A program made the position numbers and the translations under genes. Positions 52,407 through 60,552 of a stretch of 64,000 nt of DNA are shown piece by piece. How positions within the stretch are numbered: position 1 is the stretch's first letter; the number at the start of each line of letters is the position of its first letter. The notes under the pieces are model-generated. The model did not search any database. It saw only the letters and a program-made list of their open reading frames with translations, and was not told the origin of the DNA. This stretch comes from Halopiger aswanensis (GTDB lineage Archaea > Halobacteriota > Halobacteria > Halobacteriales > Natrialbaceae): contig NZ_RAPO01000002.1 of assembly GCF_003610195.1 (NCBI RefSeq), forward strand, positions 1,178,001 to 1,242,000, in the 5' to 3' direction.

Positions 52407-53858
52407 ATGTCCACGCACGAGGGCAACTCGGCGGTCGCCGACGACGGGTTCGTCCCCTTCTTTCGCCGCTACACGAAGACGTGGGTCCACGCCGTCGCGA
52501 CGGCCGGGCTTACGGCGTTCGGGACGCTGACGTTCGTCAACCGCTGGTTCGCCGTCCTCGCGCTCGGCTCCTACGTCGTGCCGCCCGTAGTGCTCTACCT
52601 CTCTGGCGGGCTCGGCGCGACTCGAGACAACCGACCGCACAGCGAACGGGCCGACGACGGTGGAAGTACCGGCGCCCAATCAGCCGCTGAACGGAGATCC
52701 GACCGGGACCGCGAGGAACCATCGCTCGAGGAATCCCCCTCTGCCGGCAAGCGCGATGTCGAGGCCCGTCAAACCGAAGAAATCGAGAGCGAGAGAGCGA
52801 GCGCCGACGAGACCGCGACTGCATCCGCCGAATCCGAGACCGAAGCGCCGCCGGCAACCGACGACCCGCGGGCGTCAAACGAAACGCCCGCTCGAGGCGA
52901 CGAAGATGGCGAAGACGCCGACGAACACGACGGGGAGTGGCGACCCGTCGACGTCCCGGCGACCGAAACGCTGTTCGACGCGGTCGTCACCGAGGCCGGC
53001 GACGCGTACGCGGTCGGCAGCGGCGGCTGCGTCGTCGCGGACCGCGGGCAGGGGTGGACGACCGTCCTCGAGGCCGGCCCCGCCGCGCAGGACAACGACC
53101 TGCGGGGTATCGACGCAACCGCCGACGGCGAAGCGGTATGGGTCGCCGGCGACAGCGGCGCGGTCGGCCGGATCGACGCCGAGACGGGCCGCCACACCGA
53201 TCACACGGCGCCCGCCGATCTGACCGACAACCTGCTCGGGCTCGCCGTCGGCGGATCGGCCGGCGACGAGACCGTGTTACTGATCAACGGCTCCGGCGCG
53301 GTGCTCAGGGGCCGGTACGCAGGCGGAAGCAACGCCGGAAGCGACGGGGCGCCTCTCGAGTGGGACGAGCCGGTCAAACCCGGCAGCGGCTCCAGCCTGG
53401 CGGGCATCGCGCTCGCCGACGACGCGGTCGGCTACTGCTGCGACACCAACGACGGCGTCTTCGAGACCACGGACGGCGGCCGGTCGTTCGCTCGAATCGG
53501 CCTCGAGGGCGCCGACGGGACGCTCGAGGATATCGCGACGGGCGGCCCGGACGACTGTCTGGTGAGCGCGGACGACGGCGTCGTCCACCGGTATGGCGGC
53601 GCGTCAGGAACAGGAACAGGAACGGGAACGTGGACGCCCGAACGGGTCGCGGACGTCGCACTACCGGGGCTCGCGCGCCGCGGGAATCGGACGGTCGCCT
53701 GCGGCGCTGACGGCGCGATCCACGAGCGCACCGCGGAGACGGCGTCGTGGGAGCGGATCGAAACCGACGCAGATGCGACGCTGCTGGGCGTTTCGATCGG
53801 CGCCGACCGCGCCGTCGCCGTCGGCGAGGAGGGAACGGTGCTCGAGCGGCGGTTCTAA
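52407..53858 (+). CDS. Membrane-anchored beta-propeller protein (Ycf48/BNR-like)
   Basis: 483 residues. N-terminal part (1-65) with two spans (VHAVATAGLTAFGTLTFV and WFAVLALGSYVVPPVVLYLS); a disordered Glu/Ala/Thr-rich linker (66-170); then six or seven propeller blades of the form AVGSGGCVVADRGQGWTTV, AGDSGAVGRID, NDGVFETTDGGRSFARIG, ending VGEEGTVLERRF. The blades resemble the photosystem-assembly factor Ycf48/BNR class. A short SGTGTGTGTW tract reflects a hexamer-like DNA repeat near 53608. Function unknown; perhaps a scaffold for a membrane complex. Confidence 0.82.
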   Translation: MSTHEGNSAVADDGFVPFFRRYTKTWVHAVATAGLTAFGTLTFVNRWFAVLALGSYVVPPVVLYLSGGLGATRDNRPHSERADDGGSTGAQSAAERRSDRDREEPSLEESPSAGKRDVEARQTEEIESERASADETATASAESETEAPPATDDPRASNETPARGDEDGEDADEHDGEWRPVDVPATETLFDAVVTEAGDAYAVGSGGCVVADRGQGWTTVLEAGPAAQDNDLRGIDATADGEAVWVAGDSGAVGRIDAETGRHTDHTAPADLTDNLLGLAVGGSAGDETVLLINGSGAVLRGRYAGGSNAGSDGAPLEWDEPVKPGSGSSLAGIALADDAVGYCCDTNDGVFETTDGGRSFARIGLEGADGTLEDIATGGPDDCLVSADDGVVHRYGGASGTGTGTGTWTPERVADVALPGLARRGNRTVACGADGAIHERTAETASWERIETDADATLLGVSIGADRAVAVGEEGTVLERRF

Positions 53859-53879
53859 TCGTCGGAGACTGGCGGGAGA

Positions 53880-54407
53880 TCACTCGGCCTCGAGGGACAG
53901 CGTCGCGTCGCAATCGGGACACTCGAAGTCGACATCCTCGCGACGCGAGATGCGCATGTTGTCGCGGCCGCAGTCCGGACAGTCGACGCTCCGGTCGTCC
54001 AGCACCGGAATCTGTGAGATGCGAACGTCCTCGCTTTCGCGGGGTGCGCCGAGCGCGAGTGCGACCAGTTGCTCGTCGGCGGCGTTGCGGCCGGACTGGA
54101 ACTCGCCCGGCGCGAATCGAATGGCCTCGTTTTCGCCGACGGCGACCTCTCGGGTTTCAGGTTCGGAGTCGGATTCGGATGCAACCCCACCGATCTCGAA
54201 CGTCGCCTCCCCCTCGAGCACGACGAACACCTCCTCCTGATCCGCGTGAGCGTGGACGGAGCCGCTGAACCGCTCGCCGGGTTCGAGAACGTACCGGACG
54301 ATCGCGACGTGGTCGGCGTTCAGCGGCGCGGCGATATCGCGCCGGTCAGTGTGCAACTCCTCGTCGTCGGGCTCGGGCTCGAGGTCGTCGATCGAGACGG
54401 TCTCCAT
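53880..54407 (-). CDS. Cupin fused to a C-terminal zinc ribbon
   Basis: A 175-residue protein. A cupin barrel (about residues 30-125) with HADQEEVFVVLEGEATFEIG and a second strand set, then DVRISQIPVLDDRSVDCPDC and FECPDCDATLSLEAE forming a C-x2-C/C-x2-C zinc ribbon (about 142-170). The pattern G-x-H-x-H is reduced to VHAHADQEE. The fusion suggests a nucleic-acid or protein-binding role added to a small-molecule sensor. Divergent from the aldolase gene. Confidence 0.87.
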   Translation of the reverse strand: METVSIDDLEPEPDDEELHTDRRDIAAPLNADHVAIVRYVLEPGERFSGSVHAHADQEEVFVVLEGEATFEIGGVASESDSEPETREVAVGENEAIRFAPGEFQSGRNAADEQLVALALGAPRESEDVRISQIPVLDDRSVDCPDCGRDNMRISRREDVDFECPDCDATLSLEAE

Positions 54408-54503
54408 AGGCGGCGTTCACCGTCGCCGCGCAAAGTCGTTCGGCCGCCGGAACGCTGCCGACGCCGCTGGAAGGTTTATTGACGGGGGTATCGACGACCC
54501 TAC

Positions 54504-55295
54504 ATGGCGATGTCACCGCGAACGAACGTACTCCGACAGACCCTCGAGGCCGACGAGGTCGCGCTCGGCGTCCTCGAGAACACCTACTCCCCGACGCTGG
54601 TCGAGTTCTACGGCGAACTCGGCCTCGATTTCGTCTGGATCGACCTCGAGCACGCCGGCCCGAGTCCGTTCGACGGCGGGCGCATGGAGGAGTTGCTCCG
54701 AGCGGCGGACGTTTCCGGCACGGAACTGCTCGTGCGCCTGCCCGAGCCCGATCCGGGGATGGTCCGGAAGACGCTGGACGCGGGCGCCCGAAACGTGTTC
54801 GTCTCGCGGATCGAGACGGCCGAGGAGGTCCGGCGGGCCGTCGAGGCCGCGCGGTTCACCTACGACGGCGAACCCGGCAAGCGCGGCTTCGCCGCGCCCC
54901 GCGCGAGTCGGTGGGGGACGACCGACGATTACGCGGCGACGGAAGACGAGGAGATCGTCGTCGGCGTCACGATCGAGAACCCGACGGCGGTCGAGAACCT
55001 CGAGGAGATTCTGTCGGTCCCCGAACTCGGCTTCGTCTTCGCCGGCCCGCTCGACCTCGCGGTCTCGACGGGCCATCCCGGCGAGCCGACCCACGACGAC
55101 GTCGAGGAACACGTCGACGAGATCCGCGAGCGGGCGCTCGAGGCCGGCGTCCCCCTCGGCGGGCTCGGATTCGGCATGGACGACGTCAACGAGAAGGCCG
55201 AAGCGGGCTACCAGATCCTGAATCTGGGGAGCACGACTGGCGCGCTGCAGGGCGTCGTCCGTTCGTGGTTCAACGAGTACGAGGGCGAACGGTAG
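54504..55295 (+). CDS. HpcH/HpaI-family class II aldolase
   Basis: A 263-residue aldolase of the 2,4-dihydroxyhept-2-ene-1,7-dioate aldolase family, which splits or joins 2-keto acids with pyruvate. The active-site residues are in place: His50 in IDLEHAGPSP, Arg79 in LLVRLPEPD, Glu158 in VTIENPTAV and Asp184 in AGPLDLAVSTGHPG. Substrate unknown; in haloarchaea such enzymes may serve sugar-acid breakdown. ATG at 54504 or 54510 possible. Not linked to the galactose cluster. Confidence 0.9.
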   Translation: MAMSPRTNVLRQTLEADEVALGVLENTYSPTLVEFYGELGLDFVWIDLEHAGPSPFDGGRMEELLRAADVSGTELLVRLPEPDPGMVRKTLDAGARNVFVSRIETAEEVRRAVEAARFTYDGEPGKRGFAAPRASRWGTTDDYAATEDEEIVVGVTIENPTAVENLEEILSVPELGFVFAGPLDLAVSTGHPGEPTHDDVEEHVDEIRERALEAGVPLGGLGFGMDDVNEKAEAGYQILNLGSTTGALQGVVRSWFNEYEGER

Positions 55296-55383
55296 CGGGC
55301 GGTCGCCGGACGACGGCGAATCGGACTCGAGCGCTCGAGCGGTCCCGTCACGCCTTTTCCCGTTCGGAGACTCACACTCGGAT

Positions 55384-56865
55384 ATGCTCCACGGCGAGGG
55401 GTTCTGGCTCGTCCGCTTCCTGTTCCAGCGGGGACTCGCCCTGCTGTACCTGCTGGCCTTCCTCGTCGCCGCCTTCCAGTTCCGGCCGCTGGCCGGCGAG
55501 AACGGCCTGCTGCCCCTCGAGCGGTACGTCGAGGGCGTCTCGTTCCGGGATCGGCCGAGCCTCTTCTATTTTTATCCGAGCGACCGGGTCATCGGTCTCG
55601 CGGCCTGGACCGGCGTCGCGCTCTCTGTGCTGGCGCTGCTGGCCGCGCCGTACTGGCCGATCGTGCCCGACGCCTACGCGACGCCCGCCTCGATGGTGCT
55701 GTGGGCCGCGCTGTGGGCGCTGTACCTCTCGTTCGTCAACGCCGGGCAGGTCTTCTACGGCTACGGCTGGGAGTCGATGCTGCTCGAGACCGGCTTCCTG
55801 GCGGTCTTTCTGGGCGCCGGGAGCGCGGCGCCGCCGGTCGTCGTGCTCGTCCTCCTCCAGTGGGTGCTCTTTCGCAATATGTTCGGCGCGGGGCTGATCA
55901 AGCTCCGCGGGGACGAGTGCTGGCGCGACCTGAGTTGCATGGACTACCACTACGAGACTCAGCCGATTCCGAACCCACTCAGCTGGTTCGCCCACCACCT
56001 TCCGGATCGGTTCCACCGCGTAGAGACGTTCGGGAACCACGTCGTCGAGCTCCTGATCCCGTTTCTCTACTTCGCGCCCCAGCCCTGGTCGTCCGTTGCG
56101 GGCGCCGCAACGATCGGCTTCATGGGCTGGCTCGTGCTCACCGGTAACTTCGCGTGGCTGAACGCGCTCACGATCGTCCTCGCCGTCGCGACCTTCAGCG
56201 ACGGCGTCCTCGAGGCCGTGTTCCTACTCCAGCAGCCGATCGCCGCACCCGAGGCGACCGCGACGCCCCTGTACCTCGAGGTGCTTTCGATCCTGCTCGC
56301 GGTGTTCGTCCTCGCGCTGAGCGTGCGACCGGCGCGGAACATGCTCTCGCGGAGCCAGACGATGAACACGGCGTTCGATCCGCTGCATTTGGTCAACACC
56401 TACGGCGCGTTCGGCTCGATCACCCGCGACCGCTACGAGGTCGTGATCGAGGGGACGACCGACGACGAAATTAGCGAGGACACCGAGTGGCGCGAGTATC
56501 GGTTCAAGGGGAAGCCGACCGACCCCGAGCGCCGGCCGCCTCAGATCGCCCCCTACCACCTGCGGCTCGACTGGCAGCTCTGGTTCGCCGCGATGAGCCC
56601 GTCGCCGCGGCGCCCGTGGTTTCTGCGCCTGCTCGAGAAGCTGCTCGAGGGCGACGACGCCGTACGGGGACTACTCGCCGCGGATCCGTTCGCGGAGACG
56701 GGCGAGACGCCCGAATACGTGCGCGCAATTCGCTACCGCTATCGGTACACGACGCCCGAGGAACGGGCCGAAACCGGACGCTGGTGGCACCGAGAGCGCG
56801 TCGGCATCTACGTCTCCGCGGTTTCGTCGTCCGAGGTGCGACTGCGCCGACGGCCGCTTCGGTGA
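55384..56865 (+). CDS. Lipase maturation factor family protein (LMF1-like)
   Basis: 493 residues with about 9-10 membrane spans. Family landmarks: FLFQRGLALLYLLAFLVAA, FVNAGQVFYGYGWESMLLET, LLQWVLFRNMFGAGLIKLRGD, then CWRDLSCMDYHYETQPIPNP. The soluble C-terminal region (about 330-493) has AFDPLHLVNTYGAFGSITRDRYE and the FKGKPTDPERRPPQIAPYHLR segment conserved in LMF1/LMF2. In animals it helps lipases fold; in haloarchaea its role is unknown. Good full-length match of pattern. Confidence 0.92.
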   Translation: MLHGEGFWLVRFLFQRGLALLYLLAFLVAAFQFRPLAGENGLLPLERYVEGVSFRDRPSLFYFYPSDRVIGLAAWTGVALSVLALLAAPYWPIVPDAYATPASMVLWAALWALYLSFVNAGQVFYGYGWESMLLETGFLAVFLGAGSAAPPVVVLVLLQWVLFRNMFGAGLIKLRGDECWRDLSCMDYHYETQPIPNPLSWFAHHLPDRFHRVETFGNHVVELLIPFLYFAPQPWSSVAGAATIGFMGWLVLTGNFAWLNALTIVLAVATFSDGVLEAVFLLQQPIAAPEATATPLYLEVLSILLAVFVLALSVRPARNMLSRSQTMNTAFDPLHLVNTYGAFGSITRDRYEVVIEGTTDDEISEDTEWREYRFKGKPTDPERRPPQIAPYHLRLDWQLWFAAMSPSPRRPWFLRLLEKLLEGDDAVRGLLAADPFAETGETPEYVRAIRYRYRYTTPEERAETGRWWHRERVGIYVSAVSSSEVRLRRRPLR

Positions 56866-57151
56866 TCGGCGAGCGTCGTTCGCAGCGTGTCGCGACTCGA
56901 GCCGCCTCGAGACCCGGAATCGTCATCGAATCTACGTGTAGGTCCGAATTGATACCCGACAGTAGAGCGCTAAGGCGCAGCGGCGTCGAGCACCGGTAGT
57001 GTGCGGTTGAACGGGACTGCAAAGCGGGCCGCTACGGAACGTAGCCATCGAGTATCAGGCCGGTGAAACGCACCGGAAAATCGTACAGGCGGCTTATCAG
57101 TCGGCAACGCGCCCATTTCTTACATTGTGAGTTGCCGTATCGACGGGTCGG

Positions 57152-58063
57152 ATGAAACGACGACGCGTCGTACAACTGACAGCATTGGGCGGACTCACAC
57201 TCCCGCTGGCCGGCTGCACCAACGAAGCGGCCGAGGACGACGGGAACGAAACGGACAACGAGACCGACACCGACACGGAGACGTCCGCGGACGGAAACGG
57301 CGATAGCGAGGATGACGAGGATGGGGAGGACGACGAGTCCACGGACGAACCCGAGGATCAGGAGTTCTCCGGGAGCGGGAACGAGGCCATCGAGGACGTC
57401 TCCATCGAGGGCGGCCTCACCGTCATCGACGCAACGTACGAGCGCAGTAGTGACGAAGGCGATGATGGGGAGGCCGATGATAACGAGAGCGAGGACGGTG
57501 ACGACGAGTTCGAAGTCCGGCTCATTCCCGAAGAACGCCTCGCCGAAGACGATCAAGACGGCTCCGATACCGACGACGAGCGAAACGCGACGGACGACGA
57601 GGCGGAAACCGATACCGACGACGCGGAGGCCGCGGACGACGAATCTGAAGACGAGCCGGAGCCCGTCGTGTTCGTCAAATCGGAGTTCGTCGACTCGTCG
57701 GGCGAGTACGAGGGGCAGACGGCCCACCCCGTCGTCGAGGGGACGTACGTCCTCAGCGTCGTCGCCGACGGCGATTGGGAAGTGACGATCAGCCAGCCGC
57801 GCGACGAGAGCGGCGAGGAGCCGCCGATCTCCGTCGACGGCTCCGGCAACGAAGTCCACGGGCCGTTCGAATTCGACGGTTCGCACCAGCCGTCCGGCGA
57901 GTACGACGGGGAGCGGGTCATCGCCGATATCTACCCGATATCGGACGATCCCATCTTCGTGTTCCACGAGAACAGCATCGAGAACCCCTCCGAGTTCGAG
58001 TTCGAGGGCGTCGGCTACCTCTCGGTCAAGTCCGACGGCGAGTGGACGGTCGAGATCGAGTAG
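57152..58063 (+). CDS. Lipoprotein with acidic linkers and duplicated beta domain
   Basis: 303 residues. Signal MKRRRVVQLTALGGLTLPLA with lipobox LAGC (Cys22). Residues 25-75 are acidic, with NETDNETDTDTET. Two related beta regions follow: about 75-200, interrupted by an acidic insert at 143-173, with VFVKSEFVDSSGEYEGQTAH then YVLSVVADGDWEVTISQP; and about 200-303, with ISVDGSGNEVHGPFEFDGSH and YLSVKSDGEWTVEIE. The repeated ending 'G-W-V-I' marks the duplication. Likely a lipid-anchored surface protein. A T-run at 58086-58091 may end it. Confidence 0.85.
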   Translation: MKRRRVVQLTALGGLTLPLAGCTNEAAEDDGNETDNETDTDTETSADGNGDSEDDEDGEDDESTDEPEDQEFSGSGNEAIEDVSIEGGLTVIDATYERSSDEGDDGEADDNESEDGDDEFEVRLIPEERLAEDDQDGSDTDDERNATDDEAETDTDDAEAADDESEDEPEPVVFVKSEFVDSSGEYEGQTAHPVVEGTYVLSVVADGDWEVTISQPRDESGEEPPISVDGSGNEVHGPFEFDGSHQPSGEYDGERVIADIYPISDDPIFVFHENSIENPSEFEFEGVGYLSVKSDGEWTVEIE

Positions 58064-58085
58064 CCGCTATACCTACTCGAGGCCA

Positions 58086-58091
58086 TTTTTT
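58086..58091 (+). terminator. T6 terminator after the lipoprotein gene
   Basis: Six T about 23 bases after the stop codon, in the convergent gap before the DCC gene. Confidence 0.45.
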
Positions 58092-58139
58092 GGGTGTGCG
58101 CTCGAGTGTAGACCGGAAGGTAGACCGATCCACCGGGAG

Positions 58140-58553
58140 TCACCGCTCGTCGTTCGATTCGGACTCCGACTCCCGCCTCGCCGGCGGCGTCTTCGAGACG
58201 AGACGGCCCCACAGATCGCGGTTGTCCGCGACCCAGCGGTAGCCGGTCTCGCGGAGACGGCCGTAATCCTCGAAGTTGCGGACGAAATCGATTACGTCGC
58301 GGACGCCGCCGCCTTCGACGCGGGCGAGCGTCTCCTCGATCGAGGCGCCACAGGAGTAGACGCCCTCGTCGGTCACCAGGTGCGAACACGCCTCGTAGTG
58401 TTCGGGCAGTTGCTCGCGCAGTTCGGGCGTGAGGTCGCTGAAGCCGACGATACGGATGTCGTTCGTTCGGTCGTCGAAGTACTCGGCCCACCACGTACAG
58501 AAGCCGCAGTCGTCGTCGTAGACGAGCGTTGCTTCGGCATCGGATTCGGCCAT
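58140..58553 (-). CDS. DCC-family thiol-disulfide oxidoreductase-like protein (DUF393)
   Basis: A 137-residue protein. LVYDDDCGFCTWWAEYF holds the DxDCxxC motif with Cys16-x2-Cys19, the DCC signature. LTPELREQLPEHYEAC and LVTDEGVYSCGASIEETLA are typical later segments. Start at 58553 (MAESDAEATL). Probable thioredoxin-like fold; the partner is unknown. Confidence 0.88.
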   Translation of the reverse strand: MAESDAEATLVYDDDCGFCTWWAEYFDDRTNDIRIVGFSDLTPELREQLPEHYEACSHLVTDEGVYSCGASIEETLARVEGGGVRDVIDFVRNFEDYGRLRETGYRWVADNRDLWGRLVSKTPPARRESESESNDER

Positions 58554-58665
58554 GGGCGGATACACGGGCCGCGGACACAAACGCTTGACTTCGATTTAAC
58601 GAGTCCCGACGCGTTCACCGACCGGACCACCGACCTACTTGGACCGCCCTCGAGAAGGCACTCGT

Positions 58666-58839
58666 ATGGAGCGGTTCGTGCAGTTGATCGTCGCCGGCGG
58701 GCTCGCCCTGGTCGCCGGCCTCTGGCTCGCTGCGCTTTTCGCTCGCGGCTCGGCCGTCTGGATTTCGGGAGTCGGTCTCGCGCTACTCGGCGCCGCGAGC
58801 GTCTTCGCCGGAATCGGCAGCGAACTCGAGTACGGGTGA
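58666..58839 (+). CDS. Small membrane protein, 57 aa
   Basis: MERFVQLIVAGGLALVAGLW followed by a second hydrophobic run (AVWISGVGLALLGAASVFAG) and a short acidic tail. Two spans. ATG at 58666 follows closely after the divergent DCC gene start region. No function recognised. Confidence 0.6.
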   Translation: MERFVQLIVAGGLALVAGLWLAALFARGSAVWISGVGLALLGAASVFAGIGSELEYG

Positions 58840-58869
58840 GCGTTCGATTGAGTAAGTGGCCCGGTGCCC

Positions 58870-59148
58870 TCAGCCGCCGGGCCGTCTGAACGTGTAGCTC
58901 ACGTCGTCGCCCTCGACCGTGAGCGAGCCCGCTTCGTGGTCGACGACGAGGTCGACCGGTCCGTCTCGCTCGAAGTCGTGTAACGGCATGCTGGTGCTGA
59001 CGCGTCCAGTCCGGGAAATTTCGACGTGTGCGGATCCGAATTCGACCCGGATTCGCTCGCCGTCGGCGGTCACGTCGCCGGGTTCGCCGAACCGACGCAG
59101 CTGCTCGCGGACGGCGTCCCAATCGCTGAGGTGTACGCGCACTCCCAT
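58870..59148 (-). CDS. Conserved haloarchaeal protein, beta-rich, 92 aa
   Basis: Begins MGVRVHLSDWDAVREQLRRF, then DVTADGERIRVEFGSAHVEI, STSMPLHDFERDGPVDLVVD and DDVSYTFRRPGG. Alternating hydrophobic pattern suggests a small beta barrel or sandwich. No named domain recognised. The start at 59148 is preferred over 59175. Convergent with the small membrane protein. Confidence 0.65.
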   Translation of the reverse strand: MGVRVHLSDWDAVREQLRRFGEPGDVTADGERIRVEFGSAHVEISRTGRVSTSMPLHDFERDGPVDLVVDHEAGSLTVEGDDVSYTFRRPGG

Positions 59149-59268
59149 ATGGACCGAGACGATGCGTGGAGACAATAATCCCCGATGCCCGACGGAGAGG
59201 AGTCTCGGCCGACTCCGAACCGATCTGCCGCCGGAACATTATTGTGCGGTGTGACGAATCGAGGAGCC

Positions 59269-60516
59269 ATGAGCAGCGCGGCCCGGTCGCTGTCGGAACC
59301 GCAAGTGCTGGCCCACACCAAGCGGCGGCTCTTCCCGGACGATACCGACGACGCGGCGCCCTCGTACGTCGTCGCTGACACGCAGTTCTCGCAGAACGAG
59401 TGGCTGCCCGGCCAACCCATCGAACCGGCGATCCGCGACCGGCTCGCTCCGTTCAACCACGTCGAGATCGGCGGCGGCTTTCCCGATCTCGTTGGCGTGC
59501 GCGACCTCGAGTCCGAACTGGTCGCCGTCGAGCGGGTCGGCGACGAGCCGCCGCTGATCGCCATCGAGGCGAAAGGCGACACCAGCAGCGGCGTCGACAC
59601 GGAACTCGGGATCGTACAGGCGTACGATCGGCTCCACGAGGCCAACGCGGCGTACTTCGCCGCACCGATCGACACGATCGCGGAGACGGACCGTACGCTC
59701 GCGCGGGAACTGAACGTCGGCGTGCTCGGCGTCGACGCGACCGGCGAGGTCGAGGTGCTCGAGACCGCGCGGGTGGTCGGCAATCGGACGTCGACCGAGG
59801 CGACGGCGCTTCGCTTCCAGGCCGGCGCGCAGGGCGTGGCCGACGCCTCGTTCGGGCTGAACCATCCGAAGAACTACCTCGGCTATCCGCTGGCGCACTA
59901 CGCCGACGGCGATACCGCGGGGTTGCTGTCGGCGTACGACGTCGTGAGCGCGGTCGACGCGGCCAAGCAGGGGGCCGCGTTTCTGGGACTGATCGAGGAC
60001 GGCCCGCGCGTCGAACTGACCTCGCTCGGCCAGGAGGTCGTCCGGTTCGCGACGGCCCGCTACGGATCCGTCGAGTCGGCGCTCGCGGAGTTCGAGGAGT
60101 GGTACGGATCGCCGAAGCGGTTCGTCGACCTCGCGCCGCAGTGGGGACAGCTCGCCCGACGCGTCGTGTTCGAGTATCCGGCCACGGAGCTGCTGGTGAC
60201 GGAACTGCAGCACATGCACGAGGACGGGATTCCGGAGCCGTCGCTCGTGGACGTCGTCGAGTACCTCCACGAATTACATCCGACCTTCACCGTCGAACTG
60301 TTCGTCCGCGGCGACGACGATGTTCGAAGCCGCGTGCTGACCGAAGACGGGGAGTTGCGGCGGGCGGCGCTCGAGGACGGCGCGGTCTACCACTCGCCGA
60401 CGGTGTTCCAGTTGAAGGCGATGCTGTACCACACCGGCATTTTGACGGAGCGCGGGAAGGAGCCCAGTCGGCTCGAGCCGCTCGAGGACGCGTGGGCGCT
60501 TCGGGAGCCGGTGTAG
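59269..60516 (+). CDS. Putative PD-(D/E)XK-fold nuclease-like protein with C-terminal winged helices
   Basis: 415 residues. The N-terminal domain reads FNHVEIGGGFPDLVGVRDLE then LIAIEAKGDTSSG: Asp73 in PDLVG and Glu100-x-Lys102 match the PD-(D/E)XK nuclease core, and Gln117 in GIVQAYDRLHEANAAYFAAP fits the Q-x3-Y helix of RecB/Hjc-like members. The C-terminal half (about 215-415) looks like one or two winged helices (VELTSLGQEVVRFATARYGS; LMTE-like ends). Start ATG at 59269. It ends facing an HNH-nuclease gene. Perhaps a restriction-related or DNA-repair nuclease; activity is not shown. Confidence 0.68.
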   Translation: MSSAARSLSEPQVLAHTKRRLFPDDTDDAAPSYVVADTQFSQNEWLPGQPIEPAIRDRLAPFNHVEIGGGFPDLVGVRDLESELVAVERVGDEPPLIAIEAKGDTSSGVDTELGIVQAYDRLHEANAAYFAAPIDTIAETDRTLARELNVGVLGVDATGEVEVLETARVVGNRTSTEATALRFQAGAQGVADASFGLNHPKNYLGYPLAHYADGDTAGLLSAYDVVSAVDAAKQGAAFLGLIEDGPRVELTSLGQEVVRFATARYGSVESALAEFEEWYGSPKRFVDLAPQWGQLARRVVFEYPATELLVTELQHMHEDGIPEPSLVDVVEYLHELHPTFTVELFVRGDDDVRSRVLTEDGELRRAALEDGAVYHSPTVFQLKAMLYHTGILTERGKEPSRLEPLEDAWALREPV

Positions 60517-60552
60517 TCCGGTCCGATCCAGCATCCGACGAGAGCCAGGGAG

